From contig OZ234500.1 in the NCBI GenBank assembly GCA_965153455.1, forward strand, positions 9,610,001 to 9,674,000: a stretch of 64,000 bases of DNA, given 5' to 3'. This DNA comes from Sphagnum compactum. Lineage: Eukaryota; Bryophyta; Sphagnopsida; Sphagnales. The notes beneath the pieces are model-generated. The model was given only the letters and a program-made list of their open reading frames with translations. It made no database searches and had not been told where the DNA came from. Shown here in pieces: positions 35,656 through 47,700 of this stretch; position 1 is the stretch's first letter, and the number at the start of each line of letters is the position of its first letter. The position numbers and the translations under genes were made by a program.

Positions 35656-38600
35656 CCCAGCCACCCTCCCCCCTCCCATTGGAGTGAAAATGTCTGAATT
35701 CATCATATTTAGACTATAGGTTGAATAGGTCCCCAAACTAAGTCAGGAATCTAATTTTCTTAAAGATTTAGGTTAAGAGTTAAGATATGTAACCAAATTT
35801 GGTTGAGTCTTCTTGTGAATGACTGCTACAAAAAAAAAACCACCCTATTGCTGCTTGATTGAAAGTACGAAGAGTGATAATTTTATTGTTGCAGTGAAGA
35901 CGATGCACTAAATCAAACCTTCAAAGTGAGCCCAGTATTCCCTCTCCAAATGCAAATCAATTCCACCCTCCTATTGCAACCCTGCGAATGATCAAGTCTC
36001 TCTCATCATCGTTTACTTTGTTATGAGTCTAGGTTCACATCACCAACACCAAGCATTAAGCGACAGTAGTATGGGATTCTGAATAATGAGTAGGTATGCT
36101 ATCCCAGTAATGTAACAGAAAAACTTCAATGTATACTGTACTGAAAAATGGGTTTTGAGCTCAGCAAATTTTCTCATGATTTGCTTAATCATGCTGATTA
36201 CTTGACAGTTCACAGTTAAGTACTAAACCGTAACTACTCTGTGCCACTCAAAATTCAGTTGCTCCCACACGTTACACTCCCAGTGCACAACCTTACAACC
36301 AATTTTTGAGCTTATGTTGGGCTTGTGTGTAATCAGTGAACAGTGAGCATACTCTAGAGTCTAGACGTCTACACTCTAGAACCACCATGATGGCCATTCA
36401 CAGCAATGAACTCGGTGGGCATTCACAGCAATGAACTTAGTGATGCCCAAAGAATTTATTGAACATTTCCTTGTGTCAGGAAAAAGTCTTGCTCATCAAT
36501 GTGCACACTGAACTCGATCCTCTTGCTTCTGTCTTTGCCACTATGTCAACTTACTTACTTTACCCAAGCATAAAATGATTGCCAGGTTTTGATGGTAGGT
36601 GCCTACAAGAAGAAGAAAGGGTTTAATAATTTTAAAAATTGCTCAAAAATCCCCCAAAAATAATAACAACAATAATAAACAGATGAGGAAAAGATGAAAA
36701 CCATTTTCTAATTTTAACTTTGCATCATGTCAGTCAGCAATGTATCAAATATTTGTGTATCATTTACACGATCGTGATAGGATTTAATTGTCTTCTAGGC
36801 ATAAATGTTGTGTTTATCGTAAGATTTATTGTGAGATTTTTTCTAAGATTTTTTTTGCTTCCCCACCTACATACTATTTGAATTATGAACTTGACTGATC
36901 CACACATGAATAAAAATAATTTGATTTTGTTACCATCTTATATTAAATGATTTTTATCAGTTTTTTATTGTATTAGTGTACTTGGATTTATGTATCAAAA
37001 TCTTGATACAAGTTATAATTCGTTATATTGATGTGCTAAAGCTTTTCTTGTTCAAATTTTTGGCATATATTTTGATTATTTTCATTGTGTGGATTATGAA
37101 TCTCCTTTGCGTTAAAACATTGTCATACACCTACAATGTTTATAAAATGTGTTTTCAACATTTTGTTATACTATGGGATAAAGGTTTAATGTGCAATTGT
37201 TTGTACATATTTTTTCTAGGTGTAAAAGTTTTTTACTCAATTTTAACTTTCAAAAAGTGATCCTTAGGGATGATGAAGCTAATAATATTATATATTAAAA
37301 TGAAAATTTTTAACAAAACAAGTGAAACAGACAAAAAAATAAAAAGAAAAATGAATAATTCTAATAGATGAATACACATTTTTAAAGCATATCATGATTT
37401 CATTAAATTTTGTGTGTTTGGATCAAATGAAAACACAATCACATTATACAAAAGTTATTGTTATGGTACATTCAAAAGACATTTGAATCTTTCAACATTT
37501 AATGTTGTTTGAAATAAGAATCTTGAGAATCTTTTAATATTTTAATTATATTGGTAACCTTCGAAGCATTGATTTTTTTAGCGAATTTTTTTCATTTTGT
37601 GAAAATATTTCCAAAAATTAATATCCTATTGCAATCTTTTTTCCTTGAAAAAAAATCTCGTAAAAATGATTAAAAATCAACAAAATTGCCAAAAATTTAC
37701 CATAATAGCTTACAATATGAAAAAGTGCTTTTTTTAATTAATTAAATTTTTAGAAAATTGATTTGAAATTTACAACTCTGCAGCCAGGGAGGGACATTTA
37801 AAAGGGGTTTTAATAAACACACAGACAGAATTTGTATCCATCTAATTTAGCCCTTAAACTCATTTCATATGTCCATTGAGGGTACCCCTCCTTTACAACA
37901 AATGTCACATGAAGTCTAATTACAAATTCCCTAAAAATTTTAATTGTTAATTACTTTCAATTAGTATTACTTGTGCCCAAAATGGTGACAAAATAGTTTT
38001 AGGACCATAATGTGACCAATGATAAGGCCAAGGTTGTCCAATTTTCCCCTATACTAGTGTAGCCCATGTTGTTGGCCCAAGTGTGAATACATTTGTTATT
38101 TTTCACATTTTCAGAATTAAAAAATTTCCAAATTCGGCACTATCAACACATTGTGAGCTCAATTTATTTTTCCTTCCAAACTCGATTTTTGCAATTTACT
38201 TGAATTTTTTGCAACAAAAGTCAGTCAAAAATCAATATCTTCCACACTTTAACTCTACAAACTATGAAATCAACTCTATCAAATTTGACTTGTCGAAGGC
38301 TATCCAACAACACCAAGAACACTTTCAAATTCCAATACAATTTTCAATTTTGATTTTATTTAATTTTCATTGAAAAAACTGGTTTAATAATCAATATCTT
38401 CCACACTGTAGCTCCAAACAATCTTAAACCAAATCGATGCATCCTCACTCATCAAGAGCTTTCCCAAGATGCGAAGAACTCAACATGAAGGCCTGAGATC
38501 TAAACGTGGTCCAAAAGAAAAGAAAACAAACTACCTTGTTGTATTCCAGTGACGAGAATTTCGAAGAACTGGTCTATGGGGTATTTTTTGTATGGTCATC

Positions 38601-40100
38601 CTGAATATTTCAACCATTTTTTTTTCACATTTCAGTTGTAATGTGTTGTTCAAGTCGGATTTCACGGTTTAGGTGGTTTGCCTACCGCTACCTTTCTTTG
38701 TTGTTGTTTTGCTTCATTGTTTTTGGGATGAAGAGGAAGGTATATTGTTGTGCGTCGCAAAGATTTGTTGTTGTTGATGAATAGGAAGGGGTGATGGCAA
38801 ATTGTTGCGAGTAGAATGCATGCCATAAGGGGAAGGAAAACACATTGTTGTGGTTGCTACTATTGAGTTTGAAAAATGTGAGGTTTTTGATCAAACATGT
38901 TTTATTGCTAGTGAAGTTGCTACTGTAGCAAACCCCCCTATTTACAAATTGTCACACAACTGATGTTATATAGACAAGCCTACACATGATTCACATGCAA
39001 GGCGATCTAGAATCAAGGAAGAAATTTGGTTCTTTAAATAAAAGAAGGATTGTGATTGGGAGCCTCTAGAATGAACCTTTGTCCACTCTTTTCATCAGTG
39101 CTAAACATAATCGTACTATGCAAAAAAAATAAAAATAAAAATTAAAAAGAAATAAAATTCACGCAAAGGTAACCACATGTCATTTGCATCAAATTGATTA
39201 TGTTTTGCATGTAGGTACTCTCCCTAAACCGTTCCTTACTTGCAACATGTGAATCCTTGAAACGCAAATTTTCTTGGTTCAAATCCAAACTTTGTCAAGC
39301 AAATGTAAGTAGTTAGAGTCCATCCTTATGTTAGATCATTACAATATTCTAACCTTGTTATGCATGCTGGAGGGATTCTCTTGCTCACTTGCCAAGGTAT
39401 TTCTTAAACTAACTTCATCCTCCAAATCCTTCATCATGGATTTATCATGGCTATAGGGATGGGTTCTTGTTCTTCTTCCTTTTTGCAATTTACTTGAATG
39501 TGTTTATCTCTCAGTAAACTTTCTTTCAAAGTTTTTGCAACATGGGGAACACAACCATCCAAATGTGTGCCCAAGAAAAAATTTGTAGAACCATTGAATA
39601 TGTGGTAGAGAGATCATGCAATCAAACTTCAACCATTATATTTCATGGTTGCTGAACACATAATTATTCCCAATAGATATTATGTCAAGGTTTTTGTCAG
39701 GAAAAAAATAGACAACGATGGAACCAAAAATAAATAAATAAAACGCAAACATGTGTTCTCCACAAACAAAACTACAAACTACCTCAAAGCCAAAACCTCA
39801 AAAAACACATGAAAAAAAAAGTGCATGAGCTTCTTGAACAACACAAAAAGAAAAGAAAAGAAAGTTGAAGCATGGAGGAGGGAATCATGAAGAATAAGCC
39901 TTCATGCAAACAATAGCACTACAATGTCGCCTTCAATCTCAAACCCTAAACCTATTTTAAAAAACCTTACCGACCACCCTAAAGACTTAACCCTAAATCC
40001 CTCTCACCTAGCATTAGGCCCCTATGTTGAAAACCAGGCCTACCACTCATTAATACCTTAGAGGATATTAAAAAAGAACTTTCAGAAAGCGGATTTTGAA

Positions 40101-40385
40101 ATGGCTGGTTCTCAATCCAACGAGAACTGGAGGGGCGAGTTTCAATCCGGGTATATCATCAAGGGGAGAGCCAGTTTAAGCGCTGACCGGTGCTTACGGT
40201 TTTTTGTTTCTGATACCCGCCCAACGCTGGTTGTGACCTACCCAAAGAGAGTCTCAAAGTCAGTCACTACAAGCAGCCTCATTCACTTTTGTCTTTGGAT
40301 CTCTCCCTACGAAGAACCATCGTGGTCCCTGCGATGCGATTTTGTGATGATGGGGGAGGAGCGGAAGGAACTGGGTCTCTCGTGA
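40101..40385 (+). CDS. Doubtful single-exon ORF, 94 residues
   Basis: An ATG-started frame of 94 residues in a locally GC-richer island. It has no recognisable domain, signal or membrane segment, and no clear neighbour relation. Its one attraction is higher GC than the surrounding AT-rich DNA. It may be chance or part of a decayed element. Confidence 0.15.
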   Translation: MAGSQSNENWRGEFQSGYIIKGRASLSADRCLRFFVSDTRPTLVVTYPKRVSKSVTTSSLIHFCLWISPYEEPSWSLRCDFVMMGEERKELGLS

Positions 40386-40759
40386 ATCTGCCTCTCTAAC
40401 CGTCGTCGGCAGGGTTATCATTTACTAAACACAGATCCATTTGACGAAGTTGCAGCCTCGTCGACCAATTGGGAACACGACCAATTGTGTGCTTTTGTAG
40501 ATGAAAAGTCGGGCAGATCTTTTTACTTTGCACGTGTGCCTACGATCCAAGAAAGGACGCAAGTGACGACCGCCTGTTACAAGGCGTCGTGGTGATGGAG
40601 TTGAGCTTCATCAAACATAGAGGAGTGTACGTACATAGCCTTATCTGTGTGGGTGGGGGCGAGCTTGAAACCATGCTACTTGGCCGATTCCATTTACTGT
40701 GTCGCTGTTGCAGTGGCCGAGGTTAGCTACAAGCATAGGCTTAAAGTGTGTGGAAGTTA

Positions 40760-41099
40760 GGCCCGCTTTTACACTAGGAGTCAGGGCCAATGTTCAACCC
40801 AAAGCCAGCATTCCTATTGGTGCAAATCAGCCCCAAGGGCAGGGCTTTACACTAGGAGTCAAGGCTAAAAAAACTTTTCAATCTGCCCCAAGTTACTAAT
40901 AAATGCTGAACTTTATGGCCTTGTATTGGCCCCGAGGCTCAAAAACAGGATACCATCAAATTTGGGAAGCCAATTTGCAAAACCCGTGGGGCCCAATGTG
41001 CTAGCATTTATTAATAACTTGAGGCCAATTTGCAACCCAAAAATGCTCACAGTTTGGCCCCAAGTTTTTTTGGCCCTGACTCCTAGTGTAAAACGGGCC
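40760..41099. mobile_element. Tourist/PIF-Harbinger-like MITE with long inverted arms and a duplicated end
   Basis: The ends GGCCCG...TTTACACTAGGAGTCAGG (from 40760) and its reverse complement (to 41099) are about 30-bp inverted repeats, flanked on both sides by TTA (40757-40759 and 41100-41102). A 3-bp TTA duplication and GGCC-rich ends are typical of PIF/Harbinger Tourist-type elements. A second copy of the terminal sequence lies inside at about 40843 (GGGCTTTACACTAGGAGTCA). From there the left arm pairs with the right arm for roughly 80-100 bases, including CAAGTTA(C/T)TAATAAATGCT. So the element is a fold-back with an extra, outer copy of its left end. No transposase is encoded. Confidence 0.8.
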
Positions 41100-41742
41100 T
41101 TATTGGTAGACTGAAATAGTATTCAGCTTAGTACTTGCGCAGATGCTAAGTAGCCTTTTTTTTTTGGGGGGGGGGGGGGAGCTGGCTATATATATATATA
41201 TACCCTACCCAGAAAGTTATAGTAAAAACTACAAGTGCTAAAAACAAACCATTCCTTGAGGTTTTCAATAGCCAAATGTTGATCAAAATTTAAGAAAAAT
41301 CGACAAATTTCTAATATATGCTTGAAGTAGTAGTAGGTACCTAGGCCAACAAAAGAACAAATTTTACTTTCATATTTAGCTTGTAGCCAAATTTGGCTAA
41401 ATCTTCCTGTAGATCATCTCCACTTTGGCTACTACAGAGTTGAGCTTTTGTATGCCGGTCTGCTGCTGCTGCTGCAGCTCATAGCTTCAAGTGAAAGAAA
41501 GAAGGAAAGAAACTGGAGATTTTGGAAGATGTGCTTCATTCAAGTATTGAAGTTGTTGCGGTGGAAAAGAGTCGCTTGAAGTCCGACGACCCACTAGCTA
41601 GGGTGGAGAAGTTTGAGCTTGGCTCACGTGGATACATGTCCCCTTGTACTGCAACGAAGAGGGGTTGTGACAAGGAGCTGCAGAAATGTGGAGTAGCAGC
41701 AGTTGAGAAGGGAGAAGAAGCCCTCAGCGAGCAAGGCTGAAA

Positions 41743-44700
41743 ATGGAATCAGCCAATTTGGCTTGCTTCACAGGGGGCAGTGTTTTCATGCACAGCAGAA
41801 CTGTGTCTGAAAATGAGAGGCTTACCTTCTTGTTGCATGCGAGACAACTGAGTATGGGTCACGGAAGAGCAAAGCCCGGTAGACTAAAACTAGAGTCGTT
41901 TTGGGAACAGGTGGGGGGGCCTTCGACGCCGTCATCATCATCATCATACAAGAGACTGGGCTACAAGAGAACTGGTTTCAGTGGGGAAAGAGTAGTGACG
42001 TTGAGTCAGGTTAGAAACACTACTGTAGGCAGGATAGGTGCACACCAAAGATTGAGCGGCGGATTGATTAATAATGCTGAGGCTTTTGATGTCGTATGGG
42101 CAGACCCGAGGCGTTGTAGGTCAGAGAGAGTTGGGCGGCTGTGGTGGCAGAGTGGGAAATACCGTGCGGGAAGAACACCTTTCCTGTGTGGCTTCGGTTG
42201 CAATTCCGCCGTTGCTGAGCCTCGGAACGTGAAGATTGTGGAGGCGGCTGCTGCGGGGAGTAAAGACTTCAGGGCATCTTTAGGTCTCTCTATTTTTTTT
42301 TTGGTCTACTGCCTACAGGCGACCGACCGCGTAGCAGCGGGTTACTAGATTTTGCATCTAAAACGCTCTCATGGCATTATTAGTCTCGAATCCTCCCCCT
42401 TGGACTTGATGCTGGGCGTGTGGATTCATGCTTCTGCAGATTCATTTTTATACTGTTTCTGTGTTATCGCTAAACTTTAGAATACAATGCAGAGCGCATG
42501 TGAAGTGCAAGCTCCTTAGGGTTAGCATAATGGGTTGACATGGGGTGGTTCCCAGGTGATGTCACAGCGCGGAAAAGTAGAAGCGATGCAACTCCAAAGG
42601 ACAGCAATCTGGCAGAAGCCGTGTTACCTTTGAGGTTGACGGGAGCCATCACCGTGGAGAGCTTGGGATTCTTATACAAAGGCGCAGGGGAAGACAAGTA
42701 CTGGAGTGACAGGTGATTCCACCCCCCCCCCCGCCAAAACCACACCGTTGCACTCTGGAGCTTCAACGAGAAGTTTTTGAGAGAATAGAACAGTATAAAC
42801 CGCTTGAAAATTCTGGCTTCTTCGTTGCATGATCTTTCAGTGGAGCAGAAAACTCCAGTGCTGGAGCCTGCAATTTGATGACTCCAGGGGGGTTTAGGGT
42901 TTAAGACACAAGGAATCCAACCATGGGTCCAAAGCTCCCCATGATCTTGTGATTTTTATGGGAGGGGATATACTCACCCACCTCTTGTTACTCATTGCTA
43001 AAGCTGTGTTTGGATAACTGTCTCAGTGTGAAAGAAAGACAGATACAGGCCTGGTTAGTACTCACTCTGCTGACATGGAGGGCATGTATCAGAAATAGGT
43101 CATTTATTGGCCTTACTTGTTAGCAGGTTTCCGTGGCACTGTGGTTTGAAGTTGATACGCATTCAAGGCATTTGACAACATAGAATTAACTATGCATCTC
43201 TCAGATTGTTAGGACTCACTTTGAGTCTGGAATCAAGGTTCTGTTGGTGTTTGTTGGGACAGTCGGAGTTTGCATAGACATCCATACCCAGTGGGTTATA
43301 CAGCCCTCAAAGCCTACAAGGGCCTTCTGTTTCGTCAGTCCATTGAAGAAGGGCAGGATGGACCTGTATTTCTGGTGATTCTCTGTCAATTCTTTTCCAA
43401 TTGCACATGTGCCATGTAAAATTTCCTGCATACTATGGGCTGCACACATGTCCCACATGTACTGTTTCTAGATAGAAATTCACAACTTTTACCTCATTGG
43501 ACCTTTGTATGCAGAGCAGATTCCCACCCAATATAGTGATTTATCATGCAGATGCAGGAAGAATGAAAGTAGTAAAATTTCAGCCTCCTCTCCTGGAACA
43601 GAAATGAAACAAGGATATGTCTTGTGGAAGACAGCTTCCAGAAGCCCAACTTGAGAAAATTGACATGGTTTTGGTTGTACTGGGTAGGTGGGGGAAGTGG
43701 GAAAGGAGCCTGCTGTGGCAGATAGTCCTGCAAAGGCCTGGGCTCTTGCACTTGAACAATCCAGTTTAGATGGCTCAGTACGTATTCATGGCAAGAAGCA
43801 TTATGGATTTGATAGTCCAGTTGTTTTACGCCATTTGTTACAAATGGAAGAGAATGCAGTTCAGGCACTACAGGACTTTGAGGATTTTCCCAAATATAAT
43901 AAGAAAGCTGTACAGAAGTTGTGTGAGGATAGCCCAGATGGAATTAGAGTAGGAGAGGAAAATGTGACACAGTCTCTACAAGAATATACACAAACTGCCA
44001 AGCAGAATTCTGGGGGCCAGAAAGAGAGTACACTGTCAGTGGCTGTGAAGAAGTCTTCTGGTGGCATTGCAAGAAATAACATTCGATTGAGAAGCTCACT
44101 TTTGGAAGACAGCACAACAGAAAAAGTCAAGATTGACATTTTTTTGGGTGAGGACAATGTGTTTCTGCGACCACCTTCAAGAGCCTCTCATAACAGGTAG
44201 ACTGAGTTCACTGCAGAAGTCCACCTTGCTTTTGAAAACAATGTCTTTGCTTTTGAGATCCAGGATGATTGATTTGTTGCATGTCTGCTTGGGGTTGGTG
44301 CTCACAGAATCTTTGTTAACTTTCTGGTCAGCTGTTTGACATTGGAACTATCAATTATAGATCCATCTTGTGTTCATTCATAATGTACAGATTGCTGTTG
44401 GGTATTGGATCAGGGCTCCTAGCACAGTACAGCAGACTGTTGCACTCTAAAACCCTAAATTCAAAGCCTTGATTAAACATATACTGAGGAAGATGGATGT
44501 ATCCAATAGTATGCATTATGTATTGACTAGAATTGCATCTCCTAATTTCAAGAGGGTGTTTTTTAGGGTTGATTCTTCCTCAAATCTCAACCACAAGTTT
44601 GAAGAGAAGGCGCAAGACACATTTGCACAGGCTTTGGGTCCCCATAAGGCTTCTTTTAAAGAAACAAAAATTGGTTCCAGGACTGGTGCAACCTCAAATG

Positions 44701-47700
44701 TAGAAAGTGCCCAAGACAGTCTGTTAGTGACAAAGAAATGGAGAAAGGATGGAGTTGTGAGCACTGAAACCTCCAATGGAGAACCATCAGGGTCAAGCTC
44801 GTGGAGGCAGGAGCTTATTCAGAGGGCAACTGGTGAGCTCAGTTCTCAAAAAAGATTTGGACCTCGGGCTGCTCCAGTGAATCAAATTTTTAGTGGTGGT
44901 CCATTAAACCGAAACAATGTGTCCAGGTTTTGGAAGAGCCCTCTTGCCAATGAGGCCAAGGGTGGCACCTCACATGGTCCACGGTCCTTGGCAAACCTGC
45001 TACAGGACTGGAGCAAGAGTGAAAGATGGGAAAGCATCGTCAACCAAAAATCTCTCTCTGATAGTACTAACAAGAGCACTGAAGCAGCCCCTATTGGTGG
45101 CCATGAAAATGATGGTGCTATGAATACTGAAAGAGATGATAGAAGTCTTGTTTCGAGTGAGAATCAAGCATATCAAGAAAGAAGGAGCACTTTGGGTGCT
45201 CAATTTTTGAGACAGAGGTCTGAGAGAAGAGCAGACAGGCGTCCACTAGAGGACACATCTGACACACCATCAGGTTTCAGATTGTCTGATGGAACCTCAG
45301 ATAATAGAGGTAATTTTGTATGGAATGGGGAGAAGTTTGGTTCTGGCAGCAGTGGGAAAATGCTGTTGGCTGAAGAAATTCGGCAACTGATTGTTGACCA
45401 AAAGTTTGAAGAGGCACTTACTGTTCTTAAGCAGACTAAGGAGACGGGGCAAATCCCAGATCAGTCGGTTTTCACAGGAGTGCTTCCTTTCACAGTTGAT
45501 GATTGGCAGGTATGATATTTGTATACAGATGCAAGCTCACTCCTACTCTGGTTTGTGACTGTTTAGTGCAAACAATTTATGTTTCTGATTTATGTTTGGA
45601 AGCTTGTTTCTTGGCCATCTGAAAGTGCCATGTGACATCAAAAGTAAGAGTTTGGTTATATGTCCTTGTTATCTCTGTAGTTACACTGTTGGTACTTGCA
45701 ACCACTTGCCTATCAGTGGCTGGGTGGATTGTTTCCCCTGGGACTGGGAGTAATAAAGGCTTTGGAGCTCTGGGAACAACCCTGGAAAACCTCAATCATG
45801 TTATGTGGTTGCTACACTGTTAATTGCCCCTTGTAAAATTGCAGCTCTTTCAACAATTGTAACTTACAAGGTTCTGAAATATGTCGTGCTGTGCAGAGTA
45901 AGGCAGTGGAACATGTAAACAATGGGAACTCAGTTCTTGTATGTGCCCCTACAGGGGCAGGCAAGTCGACTGTTGTGGAATTGTGTCTCTATGAGACCCT
46001 TGCAAAGGTGTGACCATCTTAAAGACTCCTGCACCTACTTGTAATTTCTTACTGACTTTGTTTGTATTGATATTTCGTATCTGACTTTTTTGGTCAGATT
46101 CATGCAAGATTTTGGTGGGACCCACTTCTGGATCTTGGGATTGTCTTAAATGTTCTTTCCTCCTTCTGTGTCTTGTGGTCCAGGTTGAGAGCTGCCAAAT
46201 TAGACCCATTACACATAAGTCACTAGATTAGAATTTTGACTGGTTACTTGCAATGCAGGAGAAGAAAGCACTAGTAGTGACACCCTTTGAGGGCTTGGTC
46301 CAACATCTTTTTCTGAAGTTCCAGGTATGTTCATAGATGAATCGCAATCATTCTTCACCTTGAGGAATCAGATGTAAGTGAGAGGGGCAAGAGCTAAGCT
46401 ACCAATAGATGCTTGTTGGCAAATTTTTTATGTTCTGTGCTCCGGAAGGCAGTCTGCCTGTAAAGTACAGTTTTATTTGCAGAAGTCTGTCTTCTTTGAT
46501 GGGTCCATTCAACCAGAAGTCAGGTGTTTTTGCAAAATCACATCCTCACTGGTAATTTGAAGTAGAAATGGAAATGATGGATTAGGACTGTACTCTTACA
46601 GTCACAAAACATGTATATACAGGTAACTGACCCAATGTTTATCTCCAGAAAATGTATGGAATTAGCAGAGTGGGTGCATTCTGGGGAGGACATAGAATAC
46701 ATGAAGATGCTCCATTGATCGTGGTTACTGTGGAAGCTCTTCTAAGTGTGGTTCGTCAAAGACTTTTCAACCCGGGAACAGAAAAAGGCCATCTCCTTGG
46801 ATTTGTCGACCTTGTGGTCCTTGATAAGTTTCAGACACTTGGAGATGAAGCCATTGGACCAATGTGGGAAGAATTGCTTCTGCTTGTGGGCCACCAGGTA
46901 CGTCCCTCCTTTTCCCTACAATGTTGTTGGTATGGTTTTCATCTTGACAGTTGCAGTTTGATGTGACACTGCATAGTATTTGAATCCAACCAGTTTGAAC
47001 TCAGATACTTACTCAGGAGCTTGGGGGGTTGTTAGGCAGGAAAATCCAACATAAAGTTGCTAGCATTATCAATGCCAGCTAAAAATGCAGGAAATGTGGT
47101 GTCATGGCTGGATTCCATATATGGTCCCTGCAAGCTTGTAAGTTCTACCATTTGATGATCTTCTGAGTTGAAAGAGCTTTGAAGAACATCTGTTTTTGCT
47201 TGAATCTAATGATATTGTTCATCATCTTTAACCTTGGTGAGATTTGGTCCTGTGTGGTCATGAAGCCTTGGTTTTCAAATTTGGGACTGTGGAGAATTTT
47301 GTTGTTATAATCCACTGATATGGGGCTATTCTTTTGGGCCAACATCTGCCTGATCTTGATCAGGTGACTTGCAAACTGGAGCCAGTTCCAAAGACCTACC
47401 TGTTTTGTGATCCATTAGGTACATTTGTGGACTGATGCAATTGTTGAGCAGTTATAATGCTTCATTTCTTTTACAGTGCACAAACATAAGTTGACCTGTA
47501 TAGTCACTTATTTTCTTGGCAGGGTGTTAAGTTGCTTTAGCACCAGCTAAAACTTGATAGGATAATAAGGTTGTATGTGGTCAAATATGAGAAATCATTT
47601 TGAAGTGGATGATGAATTTGGCAATGCACAATGGCCAACTCTGGCAGGAATAGCTAGTGACGTGGCATTGAGCACTGAAGTATTCTAATGAAATGCAGTG

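Larger units (their letters stand above)
34011..41742. other. Intergenic region, mostly AT-rich
   Basis: This 7.7-kb gap has no convincing gene. Its first part holds the phosphatase 3' end and polyadenylation signal. The stretch 35700-40000 is AT-rich, full of homopolymer runs and short frames, with nothing I recognise. Around 40100-41740 base composition becomes more GC-rich; it contains one modest ORF, the inverted-repeat element at 40760-41099, a T/G homopolymer pair at 41156-41180 and a short (TA)n at about 41187-41202. The final 300 bases before 41743 are probably the promoter and leader of the ISE2-like gene. Confidence 0.5.

Noticed and set aside
36976-37260. 94-residue hydrophobic frame
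   Set aside because: It lies in AT-rich DNA where Phe, Leu and Ile codons arise by composition. No motif or splice context supports it.
41522-41740. Frame of about 70 residues just upstream of the ISE2-like start
   Set aside because: It uses a different frame from exon 1, ends three bases before its ATG and has no recognisable motif. It is most likely leader sequence.
43861-44157. Minus-strand frame antisense to ISE2-like exon 2
   Set aside because: It is a shadow of the plus-strand coding exon and lacks any family match.
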